Of a DNA stretch of 64,000 nucleotides, positions 26,477 through 35,188 are shown piece by piece. The notes under the pieces were generated by a model. That model saw nothing but the letters and a program-made list of their open reading frames with translations. It was not told the origin of the DNA and did not search any database. How positions within the stretch are numbered: position 1 is the first letter of the stretch; each line of letters starts with the position of its first letter. Position numbers and translations under genes: made by a program. This DNA is from Caballeronia cordobensis. GTDB taxonomy: Bacteria; Pseudomonadota; Gammaproteobacteria; Burkholderiales; Burkholderiaceae. The stretch is from positions 124,001 to 188,000 of the forward strand of contig NZ_FCNY02000012.1 in the NCBI RefSeq assembly GCF_001544575.2. Direction: 5' to 3'.

Positions 26477-27346
26477 ATGAAATCAATATTCGAGCAAACA
26501 TTGCGACTCGCTCTCGCAGGAGCAATGTCCGTTTCCCTTCTCTCCGGTTGCGATAAACCTTCGAGCCCGGCGAGTAGCCCTTCGCCGTCGGCGAGCACCC
26601 CCGCCGCACCAAACTCCGCGATTCAGGAAAGAAAAATCGCACTTCTACGCGAGATTTCAGGCGTCTGGAATTCGTCCGCCCCTGTTGGGCTGACGACAAT
26701 CCATTTTGCGGATAACCGGTTGCAGATCCTTCAAGGCGACACACCGCTAGCAGTGACTTTAGGCGATGTTGACCCCGACGCTGAAACCGTCAACATCAAC
26801 ACCCGAAGCGGCGGTAAAGATGAAATTCTGACACTGCGCAAGGTATGGAATTCGGATCACACTGCCTATAACCTTTCGCTGATCGGCAGCGACGGTATGC
26901 AAGAGTCGTTGGGGTTCGTCCGCCGCATCAGCAACGATGATCTCAACCGGATTGCCCGCCTCAGCGTCGTCAAGACGCCGGCGCCCCCACCGTCGCAACC
27001 CGTCGAAAGTACGCCTGTTGCGACTTCTGCTAACCGCGGCGTCATCGACATGTGGCTCAGCGGGATCGACATGAACATGCGTTCATGTCCCGGCTCGACT
27101 TGTTCGGCGGTGGTGATCGTGCCGAAGGATTCGAAGATCAGCGCAGACACCTCGACGATTCGAAACGTCACTGAATCCTCTGGCACCAACACACCCTGGG
27201 TTCGTGTCACGTATGAAGGCGCCTACTGCATGCCGGCCGAGCTCGATCAGCAGATTGGCTGCATGCCATCTCATAACACCGAGGCCCCCGTCACCGGCTG
27301 GATGAATTACACGAGGCTTCTGTCCGCGCCACGCGTTCAGCAATAA
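26477..27346 (+). CDS. Predicted lipoprotein of unknown function, SH3b-like C-terminus
   Basis: The 289-residue protein begins with a lipoprotein signal peptide ending in the lipobox LLSGC (C25). A Ser/Pro/Ala-rich linker follows, then a domain with AETVNINTRSGGKDEIL that resembles a small periplasmic beta domain. The C-terminal half (GIDMNMRSCPGSTCSAVVIVPKDSKI) looks like a bacterial SH3 repeat, with paired cysteines that could form disulfides. It is probably anchored at the inner face of the outer membrane. Its base composition is more A/T-rich than flanking genes. No function is claimed. Confidence 0.7.
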   Translation: MKSIFEQTLRLALAGAMSVSLLSGCDKPSSPASSPSPSASTPAAPNSAIQERKIALLREISGVWNSSAPVGLTTIHFADNRLQILQGDTPLAVTLGDVDPDAETVNINTRSGGKDEILTLRKVWNSDHTAYNLSLIGSDGMQESLGFVRRISNDDLNRIARLSVVKTPAPPPSQPVESTPVATSANRGVIDMWLSGIDMNMRSCPGSTCSAVVIVPKDSKISADTSTIRNVTESSGTNTPWVRVTYEGAYCMPAELDQQIGCMPSHNTEAPVTGWMNYTRLLSAPRVQQ

Positions 27347-27409
27347 GAGGCGCGGCGGACTTCATAAAGCGGGCAACGCGGTCAAGCGCGGCCCGCCCAT
27401 CGTGCAGGC

Positions 27410-28936
27410 TCACTGAAACGCCACCTCCGCAAAGCTCCGCAACTTCCGCGAATGCAGCTTCGACAAGCCATTCTCGCGTAGCAACTCCATCGCTTTCACG
27501 CCGATCTGCAAGTGCTGATCCACTTGCGCCCGATAGAACTGATCGGCCATTCCCGGCAGCTTCAGCTCGCCATGCAAGGGCTTGTCGGACACACATAGCA
27601 ACGTCCCATACGGCACGCGAAAACGGAAGCCGTTCGCCGCGATCGTCGCGCTCTCCATATCCAGCGCCACCGCGCGGCTCTGCGACAGACGCCGCACCGG
27701 CTCGCGATGATCGCGCAATTCCCAGTTGCGGTTATCGACGCTCGCGACGGTGCCCGTGCGCATCACGCGCTTCAACTCGACGCCTTCGAGCTGCGTCACC
27801 TGCGCGACCGCGCGCTCCAGCGCGACCTGCACTTCCGCGAGCGCCGGCACCGGCACCCACAGCGGCAGATCGTCGTCGAGCACGTGATCCTCGCGCACAT
27901 AGCCGTGCGCCAGCACGTAATCGCCCAGACGCTGCGTATTGCGCAAGCCCGCGCAGTGCCCGAGCATGATCCACGCGTGCGGACGCAGCACCGCGATGTG
28001 ATCCGTGATCGTCTTCGCGTTCGATGGCCCCACGCCGATATTCACCATCGTGATGCCGCTGCCATCCGCGCGCTTCAGGTGATACGCGGGCATTTGCGGC
28101 AGGCGCGCGGGCGACGTGCCTTCTTCCGGCTGCTCGCCGAGATTGGCGTTGTACGTGACGACATCGCCCGGTTCGACGAACGACGAATACTCGCATCGAT
28201 ACGCGCGCGTCTCCTCGTCGTCGGCACGCGACATCATCTTGCGGCCGAGCTTCACGAACTCGTCGATGTAGAACTGATAGTTCGTATACAGCACGTAGTT
28301 CTGAAAATGCGTCGGCGAGGTCGCCGTGTAATGCCGCAGCCGATGCAGCGAGAAATCCACGCGCGCCGCCGTGAACAGCGCAAGCGGATGAGGCTCGCCC
28401 GGGCCCGGCTCATACGTGCCGTTGACGATGCGATCGTCGAGCAGCGCGAGATCGGGGGTATCGAAGATATTGCGCATCGCGAGCAGGCGGTCGCGATCGA
28501 GATCGCCTTCGAGATGAATGCCTTCGGCGAACGCGAAGTGAATCGGAATGGGATGCGCGGAGACGCCCACTTCGAGACCGACGTGATGATTCTTCGTGAG
28601 CAGCCGCAATTGCTCGCGATAGTAATCGCCGAAAAGATCGGGACGCGTGAGCGTCGTTTCGTAAATGCCGGGACCCGCGACGAAACCATACGAACGCCGC
28701 GAATCGATCTGCGTGTTCAACTCGGTGCGCACGCGCACGAACGGATAGCACGCGCGCACGCGATGCGTGAACCGCTCGTTGCGGCGATAGCGCGCGAAAG
28801 CATCGCGCAGAAACGCGGTATTCGCTTCATAGATCGCCGAAAGGCGCGTGACGGCGGCGGCCGGGTCTTCGAAGGATTCGGTCGGAAAATCGTTGGCGGG
28901 CGTGCCTTGCGTGCTTTGAGTCCGGTCGTTTGTCAT
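27410..28936 (-). CDS. amn: AMP nucleosidase
   Basis: Amn cleaves AMP to adenine and ribose 5-phosphate and helps set the adenylate pool. The 508-residue protein has an N-terminal Amn-specific domain and a C-terminal nucleoside-phosphorylase-like domain with NIGVGPSNAKTITDHIAVLRP, LGHCAGLRNTQRLGDYV and DMESATIAANGFR (the Glu/Ser nucleoside-binding motif). Length is slightly above the E. coli enzyme (484). It is convergent with the lipoprotein gene and divergent from the DUF2782-like gene. Confidence 0.94.
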   Translation of the reverse strand: MTNDRTQSTQGTPANDFPTESFEDPAAAVTRLSAIYEANTAFLRDAFARYRRNERFTHRVRACYPFVRVRTELNTQIDSRRSYGFVAGPGIYETTLTRPDLFGDYYREQLRLLTKNHHVGLEVGVSAHPIPIHFAFAEGIHLEGDLDRDRLLAMRNIFDTPDLALLDDRIVNGTYEPGPGEPHPLALFTAARVDFSLHRLRHYTATSPTHFQNYVLYTNYQFYIDEFVKLGRKMMSRADDEETRAYRCEYSSFVEPGDVVTYNANLGEQPEEGTSPARLPQMPAYHLKRADGSGITMVNIGVGPSNAKTITDHIAVLRPHAWIMLGHCAGLRNTQRLGDYVLAHGYVREDHVLDDDLPLWVPVPALAEVQVALERAVAQVTQLEGVELKRVMRTGTVASVDNRNWELRDHREPVRRLSQSRAVALDMESATIAANGFRFRVPYGTLLCVSDKPLHGELKLPGMADQFYRAQVDQHLQIGVKAMELLRENGLSKLHSRKLRSFAEVAFQ

Positions 28937-29164
28937 GATCTTGTGTATTTCTAAAGCCCTCGTAATGAATCGACATTAACACGGAAGAATGCGCGAACCA
29001 TGAAGTCCCTCGTGGCCTGAGTGCGTGCGATCACACCTCGCAACACCTTTTTGGCGTTTCGATTCGCAATTCCCGAAAGCGGCGCAAAATAAGGCTTTGG
29101 CGCGCGTGCATCGCTCAGCCTGCAACCGTTTTGTTAGAATCCGGCCATCGCCTGGAGAAAGATC

Positions 29165-29575
29165 ATGAAGCCGCACCTTTGCGCCGCCGCCGCGGCAGTC
29201 CTCGCCGCCGCAAGCTTCGGCGCATTTGCGCAGCCGGCACAGCAAGCCGCCCGGCCGCAACCGCAACCGGCGGCCCAGCAAATGTCGCCGGAAGAAGCCG
29301 CGGGCCTGCCCGACCTGAAGGCCATCAACCGCCCGCCCGCCAACGTCAGCTCGAAAGTCGAGATCTCGCCGCCGCGTACGCCGAGCTTTCACGAACTGAG
29401 CACCAACGGCACCGAAATCACCGAATTCCGCGACAAAGGCAAGCCCGTCGAAATCGACGTGCGTTCGAATTTCGGCACGCGCTATCAGATGAGCGCGCCC
29501 GCCGATACCTCGCCGCAAGTGCGCGACAACGGCAAGGCGAGCACGCGCCTTCCGTCCATCAACCTGCATTACTGA
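29165..29575 (+). CDS. DUF2782-like exported protein upstream of thrB
   Basis: The 136-residue protein has a signal peptide (MKPHLCAAAAAVLAAASFGAFA, cleavage after AFA), a Gln/Pro-rich linker, and a compact C-terminal stretch TEITEFRDKGKPVEIDVRSNFGTRYQM. That stretch resembles DUF2782, a small family typically found near polA and thrB in proteobacteria. GGAGA lies before the ATG. Function unknown. A GC-rich stem-loop without a T-tract (29594-29616) separates it from thrB, so the two may still be cotranscribed. Confidence 0.7.
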   Translation: MKPHLCAAAAAVLAAASFGAFAQPAQQAARPQPQPAAQQMSPEEAAGLPDLKAINRPPANVSSKVEISPPRTPSFHELSTNGTEITEFRDKGKPVEIDVRSNFGTRYQMSAPADTSPQVRDNGKASTRLPSINLHY

Positions 29576-29695
29576 TCCCGTAAGATTGCTCCGGGCCCGC
29601 TCCCGCCGAGCGGGCCGCGGCACCGTGGCTCTTTACCGGGGGCCACCTGTCCCAGGCCCGCTCCCGGCCGTCCAACCTGACCGACGTTTTCCCGC

Positions 29696-30664
29696 ATGGC
29701 CGTCTTCACCCCCGTCACCAACGCCGAACTCGGCGACTGGCTGCAAGACTACGATCTCGGCGATGTCGTCGAATTTCGCGGTATCCAGTCGGGCATCGAG
29801 AACAGCAACTTTTTTCTCACGACGACGCACGGCGAGTACGTGCTCACGATCTTCGAAAATCTGAGCGCCACGCAGTTGCCGTTCTACCTCGATCTGATGC
29901 GCCATCTGGCATCGCATCGCGTGCCGGTGCCCGATCCGATGCCGCGCCGCGACGGCTCGCTCTTCGGCATGCTGCACGGCAAGCCCGCGTCCATTGTGAC
30001 GAAGCTCGAAGGCGCGCCCGAACTTGCGCCCACTCCGGCGCATTGCATCGAAGTCGGGCAGATGCTCGCGCGCCTGCATCTCGCGGGCCGCGACTTCACG
30101 CAGCATCAGCCGAATTTGCGCAGCCTCGCCTGGTGGCAGGAGAAAGCGCCGTCGATCGTCGAATTTCTGAGCCGCGAGCAGCGCGAACTCTTCGAAAGCG
30201 AGCTCGCGCATCAGGCCGCGTTCTTTGCCTCGGCGGATTACGCGTCGCTGCCCGACGGCCCCTGCCACTGCGATCTGTTCCGCGACAACGTGCTGTTCGC
30301 GCACGGCCGCGAGCATGCGCGTCTGGGCGGCTTCTTCGACTTCTACTTCGCGGGCGTCGACAAGTGGCTCTTCGATGTTGCCGTGACCGTGAACGACTGG
30401 TGCATCGATCTCGCGACCGGCGTGCTCGACCCCGCGCGCCTCGATGCAATGCTGCGCGCGTATCAGACCGTCCGGCCGTTCACGCCCGCCGAGGAGCGTC
30501 ACTGGAACGACATGCTGCGCGCCGGCGCGATGCGCTTCTGGGTGTCGCGTCTGTACGACTTTCATCGGCCGCGTGAAGCGCAAATGCTCAAAGCGCACGA
30601 TCCCGGCCATTTCGAACGCATTCTGCGCGAACGCGTCGAATCTGCTTCCTCCGCCAACCAATAA
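29696..30664 (+). CDS. thrB: Homoserine kinase (APH-fold ThrB)
   Basis: The enzyme phosphorylates L-homoserine in threonine synthesis. This 322-residue protein belongs to the aminoglycoside-phosphotransferase-like ThrB type found in Pseudomonas and Burkholderia rather than the GHMP type of E. coli. Visible are SGIENSNFFLTT near the nucleotide loop, the catalytic Brenner-type motif CHCDLFRDNVLF, and the metal-binding GGFFDFYFAG. It is 8 bp upstream of a membrane-protein gene with which it probably forms an operon. Confidence 0.93.
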   Translation: MAVFTPVTNAELGDWLQDYDLGDVVEFRGIQSGIENSNFFLTTTHGEYVLTIFENLSATQLPFYLDLMRHLASHRVPVPDPMPRRDGSLFGMLHGKPASIVTKLEGAPELAPTPAHCIEVGQMLARLHLAGRDFTQHQPNLRSLAWWQEKAPSIVEFLSREQRELFESELAHQAAFFASADYASLPDGPCHCDLFRDNVLFAHGREHARLGGFFDFYFAGVDKWLFDVAVTVNDWCIDLATGVLDPARLDAMLRAYQTVRPFTPAEERHWNDMLRAGAMRFWVSRLYDFHRPREAQMLKAHDPGHFERILRERVESASSANQ

Positions 30665-30672
30665 CCTGCGAC

Positions 30673-31494
30673 ATGCGACTGATCGAAGTTCCCGCCAAAA
30701 CCGGCTACGTGTGGTTCCGCCAAGGCATCTGGCTGTTCCGCCGCAACCCGTTTGCGTTCCTCACGGTGTTCTTCGCCTATCTGTTCGTGATGACGCTGAT
30801 CTCGCGCGTGCCGCTCGTCGGCCCGGTTCTGCCGCTGCTGTTCATTCCGGGCGTCGCGGTCGGCTTCATGGCGGCGTGCCGCAACACGATCGCGGGCAAG
30901 CCGGTCTGGCCGACCGTGCTCGTCGACGGATTCCGTTCGTACGGCAGCGTCGTCGCGCGCAGGCTGCTTGCGCTTGGCGCGCTCTACGTCATCGCGATGG
31001 CGGTGATCTTCGCGGCCTCGGCGCTCGTGGACGGCGGCACGCTGCTCAGCATGATGATGGGCGCGGGCCCAAGCGGCGATCCGGAAACCGTCGCGGCGAG
31101 CTTCAGCCCGCTCGCGGTGCTCGTCGCCATGGCGTGCTACATCCCGTTCGCGATGCTTTTCTGGTTCGCGCCGATTCTCGTCGCGTGGCACGACGTGCCG
31201 CCCGCGAAGGCGTTGTTCTTCAGCCTCGTGTCGTGCTGGCGCAACCGTGGCGCGTTCATCTATTACGGCGTGCTGTGGATCGCCATTGCGCTCGCGGTGT
31301 CGTTCGGGCTGACGGCGCTCATGCAGGCGCTCGGCGCCGGTCAGGAAATGGCGCTCGCGGTGCTGATGCCCGCCTCCATCATCGTGACGACGGCGCTCTA
31401 TTGCTCGTTCTACGCGACTTACCGCGGCTGCTTCGGCGTGCAGTCGCCCGACACGCCGGACATTCCCGAAGCGCCCGGCACACCCAACGCCTGA
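30673..31494 (+). CDS. BPSS1780-type multi-pass membrane protein
   Basis: This 273-residue protein has several long hydrophobic segments (for example FAFLTVFFAYLFVMTLI and VLLPASII-like stretches). The N-terminus MRLIEVPAKTGYVWFRQGIWLFRRNP is recognised from a conserved Burkholderiales family of unknown function. It probably lies in the inner membrane. Coupling to thrB (8 bp) is conserved in relatives as far as remembered, but no biochemical link to threonine synthesis is known. Confidence 0.75.
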   Translation: MRLIEVPAKTGYVWFRQGIWLFRRNPFAFLTVFFAYLFVMTLISRVPLVGPVLPLLFIPGVAVGFMAACRNTIAGKPVWPTVLVDGFRSYGSVVARRLLALGALYVIAMAVIFAASALVDGGTLLSMMMGAGPSGDPETVAASFSPLAVLVAMACYIPFAMLFWFAPILVAWHDVPPAKALFFSLVSCWRNRGAFIYYGVLWIAIALAVSFGLTALMQALGAGQEMALAVLMPASIIVTTALYCSFYATYRGCFGVQSPDTPDIPEAPGTPNA

Positions 31495-31582
31495 GCACCG
31501 GGCGCGGCGATCGTTCGTGCGCGAAGCGTTGCACGTACACTAACGGCATCGGCCGCCCCCGGCCTTTTCGCCGCGCTTTGCC

Positions 31583-32044
31583 ATGACTTCGCCCGACGCT
31601 TCGCCCGACTTCCCGCTCGAACTCGATCAGCAATTGTGCTTTGCGCTCTACTCGACATCGCTCGCGATGACGAAAGCGTACAAGCCGCTGCTGGAGAAGC
31701 TCGGCCTCACGTATCCGCAATATCTGGCGATGCTCGTGCTCTGGGAAGCGGACGATCTGACTGTCAAGGAAATCGCCGCGCGCCTCGCGCTCGATTCGGC
31801 GACGATGACGCCGCTCCTGAAGCGTCTCGAAGCCCAGGGCTACGTCGAGCGCGTGCGTGGTGTGGCGGACGAGCGTCAGGTCTACATCCGGCTGACCCAT
31901 GCGGGCCGCGCGCTCAAGCAATCCGCGCGCGGTGTTCCGAGCGAAATCTACTGCGCGTCCGGCTCCGATATCGACGCTATGCTGCGCTTGCGCAGCGATC
32001 TCGTGCGCCTGCGCACGGCGCTGAACGCTTACGGCGATAACTGA
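31583..32044 (+). CDS. ohrR: Organic-peroxide sensor OhrR (MarR family)
   Basis: The 153-residue winged-helix repressor has the OhrR N-terminus LDQQLCFALYSTS with the reactive C19, DNA-binding features LTVKEIAARLALDSATMTPLLKRLEAQGYV, and a second cysteine C124 in SEIYCASG. Two-Cys OhrR proteins are released from DNA when organic peroxide drives a disulfide between these residues. It lies 113 bp upstream of ohr, the usual target, in the same direction. Confidence 0.93.
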   Translation: MTSPDASPDFPLELDQQLCFALYSTSLAMTKAYKPLLEKLGLTYPQYLAMLVLWEADDLTVKEIAARLALDSATMTPLLKRLEAQGYVERVRGVADERQVYIRLTHAGRALKQSARGVPSEIYCASGSDIDAMLRLRSDLVRLRTALNAYGDN

Positions 32045-32092
32045 TTGCTTACCGATAGTCTTTCTCTAACGCCCACATCGCAACAATTTACT

Positions 32093-32121
32093 TTGTACAC
32101 TAATTATTAACGCGCTATATT
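32093..32121 (+). promoter_or_regulatory. ohr promoter with candidate OhrR operator
   Basis: TTGTAC (-35, 32093-32098), a 17-bp spacer and TATATT (-10, 32116-32121) form a good sigma-70 promoter ahead of ohr. The spacer holds the 9-bp palindrome TAATTATTA (32101-32109), an A/T-rich symmetric site well placed for repression by OhrR. Binding is inferred, not shown. Confidence 0.65.
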
Positions 32122-32157
32122 CTCGCCGTGGTCAACGCAAACTAACGGAGAAAACTG

Positions 32158-32577
32158 ATGAGCATTCTGTACAAGGCAACGGCGACGAGCACCGGTGGGC
32201 GTGATGGCCGCGCGATTTCCTCGGACGAGCAACTGAACGTCAAATTGAGCGCGCCGAAGGAACTCGGCGGTTCGGGCGCAGCGGGGACGAACCCGGAGCA
32301 ACTGTTCGCGGCGGGCTATTCCGCGTGCTTTCTTTCGGCGATGAAGTTCGTCGCTGGCCAGCAAAGGCGCGCCATTCCGGCTGATACCACCGTGACCGCC
32401 GATGTCGGCGTCGGGCCGAACGATGCGGGCGGCTTCAAGCTGGACATCGAGTTGCGCATCGCACTGCCGGGCCTGGACGGAGCCGAAGCGCAGGCGCTGG
32501 TCGATGCCGCGCACAAGGTCTGTCCGTACTCGAATGCGACGCGCAATAACGTCGACGTGCGCGTGAACGTAATCTGA
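32158..32577 (+). CDS. ohr: Organic hydroperoxide resistance protein Ohr
   Basis: Ohr is a thiol peroxidase that reduces organic hydroperoxides using lipoylated protein partners. The 139-residue protein has the catalytic cysteine in GYSACFLSAMKF (C57) and the resolving cysteine in CPYSNATR (C122), both required. It is full length and directly under the ohrR-linked promoter. A hairpin terminator follows 20 bp downstream. Confidence 0.96.
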   Translation: MSILYKATATSTGGRDGRAISSDEQLNVKLSAPKELGGSGAAGTNPEQLFAAGYSACFLSAMKFVAGQQRRAIPADTTVTADVGVGPNDAGGFKLDIELRIALPGLDGAEAQALVDAAHKVCPYSNATRNNVDVRVNVI

Positions 32578-32596
32578 CGCGACGCGCGTAGAAACA

Positions 32597-32624
32597 GAAA
32601 TGCCGGCTCGAAGGCCGGCATTTC
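32597..32624 (+). terminator. Hairpin terminator after ohr, possibly bidirectional
   Basis: AAATGCCGGC and GCCGGCATTT form a perfect 10-bp stem with a 6-nt loop. A-rich and T-rich sides suit termination of ohr on the plus strand and of the DUF3563 gene on the minus strand. Confidence 0.7.
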
Positions 32625-32681
32625 AACATCTGCACTGCTGAGCCGCGTCGAAAACAGCGGCCCCGATGCGCGAGCGATAAA

Positions 32682-32855
32682 TCAGTTCGACATCCACGCC
32701 GGATGACGAGTCGCCACGCGCTGATCCAGCTTCTTCATACGATATTCGAGATCGTAGATATCCGTGGCTTCGGCGAGATAGGCGTCGTCGCGCTCGCGAT
32801 CGCGCTGGTCGGCGGACTTGGTCAAAAACAGGAAAATGCGGCTGAGCAGGAACAT
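32682..32855 (-). CDS. DUF3563 family small protein
   Basis: This 57-residue gene reads MFLLSRIFLFLTKSADQ, then RDRERDDAYLAEATDIYDLE, and ends RVATRHPAWMSN. It matches a small family of unknown function common in Burkholderiales: a hydrophobic N-terminus, a charged acidic/basic middle, and a basic tail that may be cytoplasmic or membrane-associated. GAGG lies before the ATG, and TATAAT occurs 44 bp upstream on the same strand (32899-32904). It ends near the shared terminator after ohr. Confidence 0.8.
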   Translation of the reverse strand: MFLLSRIFLFLTKSADQRDRERDDAYLAEATDIYDLEYRMKKLDQRVATRHPAWMSN

Positions 32856-32993
32856 GGTGGGCCTCGCTTGAATACTGGGGTTATTACCTATGAAACGGAT
32901 TATAGGGTAATCCCCTGATTCGACGCCAGCCCCAAATGCTAGAACGCTGATACTAAAGACTTATTTGCAACACTCGAAACACTGCCAAGTTGC

Positions 32994-34160
32994 TCAGGCG
33001 ACGTAGGCATCGCGCGCCGCGACGTTCGGGCGGCGCTGGAACTTGAAAAACTCCCACATCATCGCCGATGAATCCGGCCCCTTCGACGAGTGGAAAGCCA
33101 CCGTATCGTCGCCGCCGGCCCATGAATGGCCGAGCCCCCGCACGACCGACGTCTTTACGACGCGGCGGCCGTTCTTGACGTAGTCCGTCACGACGCCATC
33201 CGCATGCGATTCCTCGCGCGCCTCGCCCGCGCGGCGATTGCCGGCCGCATCGATGAAGCCGTTGAGCCGTAGGAACTGCTTCGTCAGTTGCTCGGCGTTG
33301 GCGGCGGTGACGACCGAATCCAGTTCGCCATGCACGATGATGGCCGGCATGCCCGGATAGTCGCGAACATCGACGGCCGCGTCGATCAGTGCGACCGGAT
33401 CGCTGCGGCTGCCGCGCCGCATCACGTCCATCGCGCCGATGGCCGAGCGCGCCTCGCCGAACACCACGCCCGAATGCAGGCCGACCGCGGCGAACATATG
33501 CGGATAACGCACGGCGAGCAGCGCCGCGAGCCCCGCCCCCGCCGACATGCCCGCGAGGTACACGCGCTCGCCGTCGAGGTCATGCTGCTCGACCATCGCG
33601 TTGACCAGCGAGACGACCGACGCGGCCTCCCCGCCGCCTCCGCCGCCTGAATCGTCATACCAGCGCCAGCAGCGATGCGCGTGATCGTGCTTCGACTGCT
33701 CCGGGTACAGCACGGCGAATCCATACTTGTCGGCGAGCAGGTTGATGCGGGTGCCTTGCGCGAACTCGTCGGCGTTCTGCTTGCAACCGTGCAGCATCAC
33801 GACGAGCGGCATCGGCTCGATATCCGTCTTCGGCGGCAGATACAGCGCGTACGACATGTGATTCACGAAGCGGCCCGACGTAGGCGGCGCCGAGTGATAC
33901 GACCGCGCCCACTTCCCCCGCGCCCAGGCGGAGGCGCGCGGACGCACGCGCGATTCGCGCATCGCCGGGCGGGCACTCGCCGCCGGGCGCGGCGCGCCCG
34001 CCACCTTGGCGGCTGCGTTCGACTTCAGTTTCGACTTGACCGTTTTTGCGCGCGCGGGCTTGGCCGCTGTACGGGGCTTCGGCGCACGCACCGCTTCCAC
34101 TTGGCCGGCGACGAGGCGTCTCAAGCCGCGCAACCAGAGCTTGGTAAGGCTTTTCGACAT
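32994..34160 (-). CDS. PHB-depolymerase-type esterase with a basic N-terminal tail
   Basis: The 388-residue protein has an alpha/beta hydrolase domain of the PHB depolymerase/esterase family: VVMLHGCKQNADEFAQGTRIN, the nucleophile elbow GMSAGAG (S206), HGELDSVV and the histidine region VRGLGHSWAGGD. It probably hydrolyses short-chain polyhydroxyalkanoate or related esters. Residues 1-90 are unusual: Lys/Arg/Ala/Pro-rich, with no clear secretion signal. AAGGA before the ATG at 34160 supports this start over the frame's 34283 Met. Confidence 0.85.
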   Translation of the reverse strand: MSKSLTKLWLRGLRRLVAGQVEAVRAPKPRTAAKPARAKTVKSKLKSNAAAKVAGAPRPAASARPAMRESRVRPRASAWARGKWARSYHSAPPTSGRFVNHMSYALYLPPKTDIEPMPLVVMLHGCKQNADEFAQGTRINLLADKYGFAVLYPEQSKHDHAHRCWRWYDDSGGGGGGEAASVVSLVNAMVEQHDLDGERVYLAGMSAGAGLAALLAVRYPHMFAAVGLHSGVVFGEARSAIGAMDVMRRGSRSDPVALIDAAVDVRDYPGMPAIIVHGELDSVVTAANAEQLTKQFLRLNGFIDAAGNRRAGEAREESHADGVVTDYVKNGRRVVKTSVVRGLGHSWAGGDDTVAFHSSKGPDSSAMMWEFFKFQRRPNVAARDAYVA

Positions 34161-34484
34161 CGGCTGGATCCTTTTCAAACGTGCATCGGATGGCGCGACA
34201 AAAAATCGCGCCGGGTTGTGCATTGCACAATAGCACCAAACGGGCGGCGCGGCGCGTGTGGTCGAGTCAACGCGCGGCGTCAATTACCGTAAGATCACTG
34301 GAAAAGACCGAACTAAGCGCGAGTTATGCGACATAAAGAAACGGATTCTTTCGGGACTCTCGCATAAATCAGCCCGTTCCGACACGCTATACTGTGCCGA
34401 ACCCTCTGCACTATGTCTTGAACGCTTCAGACAACGCCCGTCGCGTTCGATACTGCGGCGCTGCAGCAACCCTTATTCCCAAGA
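34161..34484. other. Intergenic region with a candidate PAP2 promoter
   Basis: No supportable gene. TATACT at 34388-34393 on the plus strand could be a -10 box for the PAP2 gene, but no matching -35 was found. The other side should hold the esterase promoter. Confidence 0.35.
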
Positions 34485-35177
34485 ATGCCCATGAATGTGG
34501 ATTTGCCCCTATCTGTCTGGATCTCCATTACCGCGCTCGGTAGCGTCGGCGTCATGGGGCCGGCGGCGCTCATCGTCGCCGCATGGCTCGCAGTTGGCTA
34601 TCGCTGGAAGTACGCAGGCGCGTGGCTCGCGCTGCTCGGTGCGGCGAGCGGCCTGGTCGCGTTGAGCAAGATTGCGTTCATCGGCTGGGGCATCGGCATG
34701 CGTCATCTGGATTTCACCGGCATCAGCGGACATGCGCTGATGTCCACGGCGGTGCTGCCCGTCGCGATCTTCGTCGCGCTTCTGCCCGCACGCGGCGCGT
34801 TACGTGCAGCCGGCGTCGCGGCGGGTCTGTTGCTGGGCGTCTGGGTCGGGGTGTCGCGCGTCGTGCTGAACGCGCATTCGGTGTCCGAAGTCGTCGCGGG
34901 CTGCATGCTGGGCGCGATCGTCGCGCTCGCGTTCGTGCGCATCGCGTGGCGCGCCGAGGCCGGCAAACTCTCGCCGGCGCCCGTCGCCGCGAGTCTCGCC
35001 GTCGTCGTCGTGGCCTTGCACGGCGTGCCAGTGCCGACGCAGCACTGGATCACCGAAATCGCGCTCGGGCTGTCCGGGCACGAGCGCCCCTACGTGCGGG
35101 CGAGCTGGAAGGCGAAGCGCGACCGCGCGCCGGATCGCCGCACCGAACTTCCACGGCAACTGCACGCGGCCGCCTGA
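34485..35177 (+). CDS. PAP2-family membrane phosphatase
   Basis: The 230-residue protein has about six hydrophobic segments and the PAP2 core: a Lys in VALSKIAFIGWG (motif 1, without the usual RP), SGHA (motif 2) and SRVVLNAHSVSEVVAG (motif 3, with Glu in place of the usual Asp after H-x3). Members dephosphorylate lipid phosphates such as undecaprenyl diphosphate or phosphatidate. The altered motifs 1 and 3 make full activity uncertain. The C-terminal 30 residues are a basic cytoplasmic tail. The start may be the Met at 34485 or 34491. Confidence 0.8.
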   Translation: MPMNVDLPLSVWISITALGSVGVMGPAALIVAAWLAVGYRWKYAGAWLALLGAASGLVALSKIAFIGWGIGMRHLDFTGISGHALMSTAVLPVAIFVALLPARGALRAAGVAAGLLLGVWVGVSRVVLNAHSVSEVVAGCMLGAIVALAFVRIAWRAEAGKLSPAPVAASLAVVVVALHGVPVPTQHWITEIALGLSGHERPYVRASWKAKRDRAPDRRTELPRQLHAAA

Positions 35178-35188
35178 GCGCCGCGTCT

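Noticed and set aside
32703..32918. Plus-strand 71-residue frame after ohr
   Set aside because: It is antisense to the minus-strand DUF3563 gene, which has a ribosome site and a family match.
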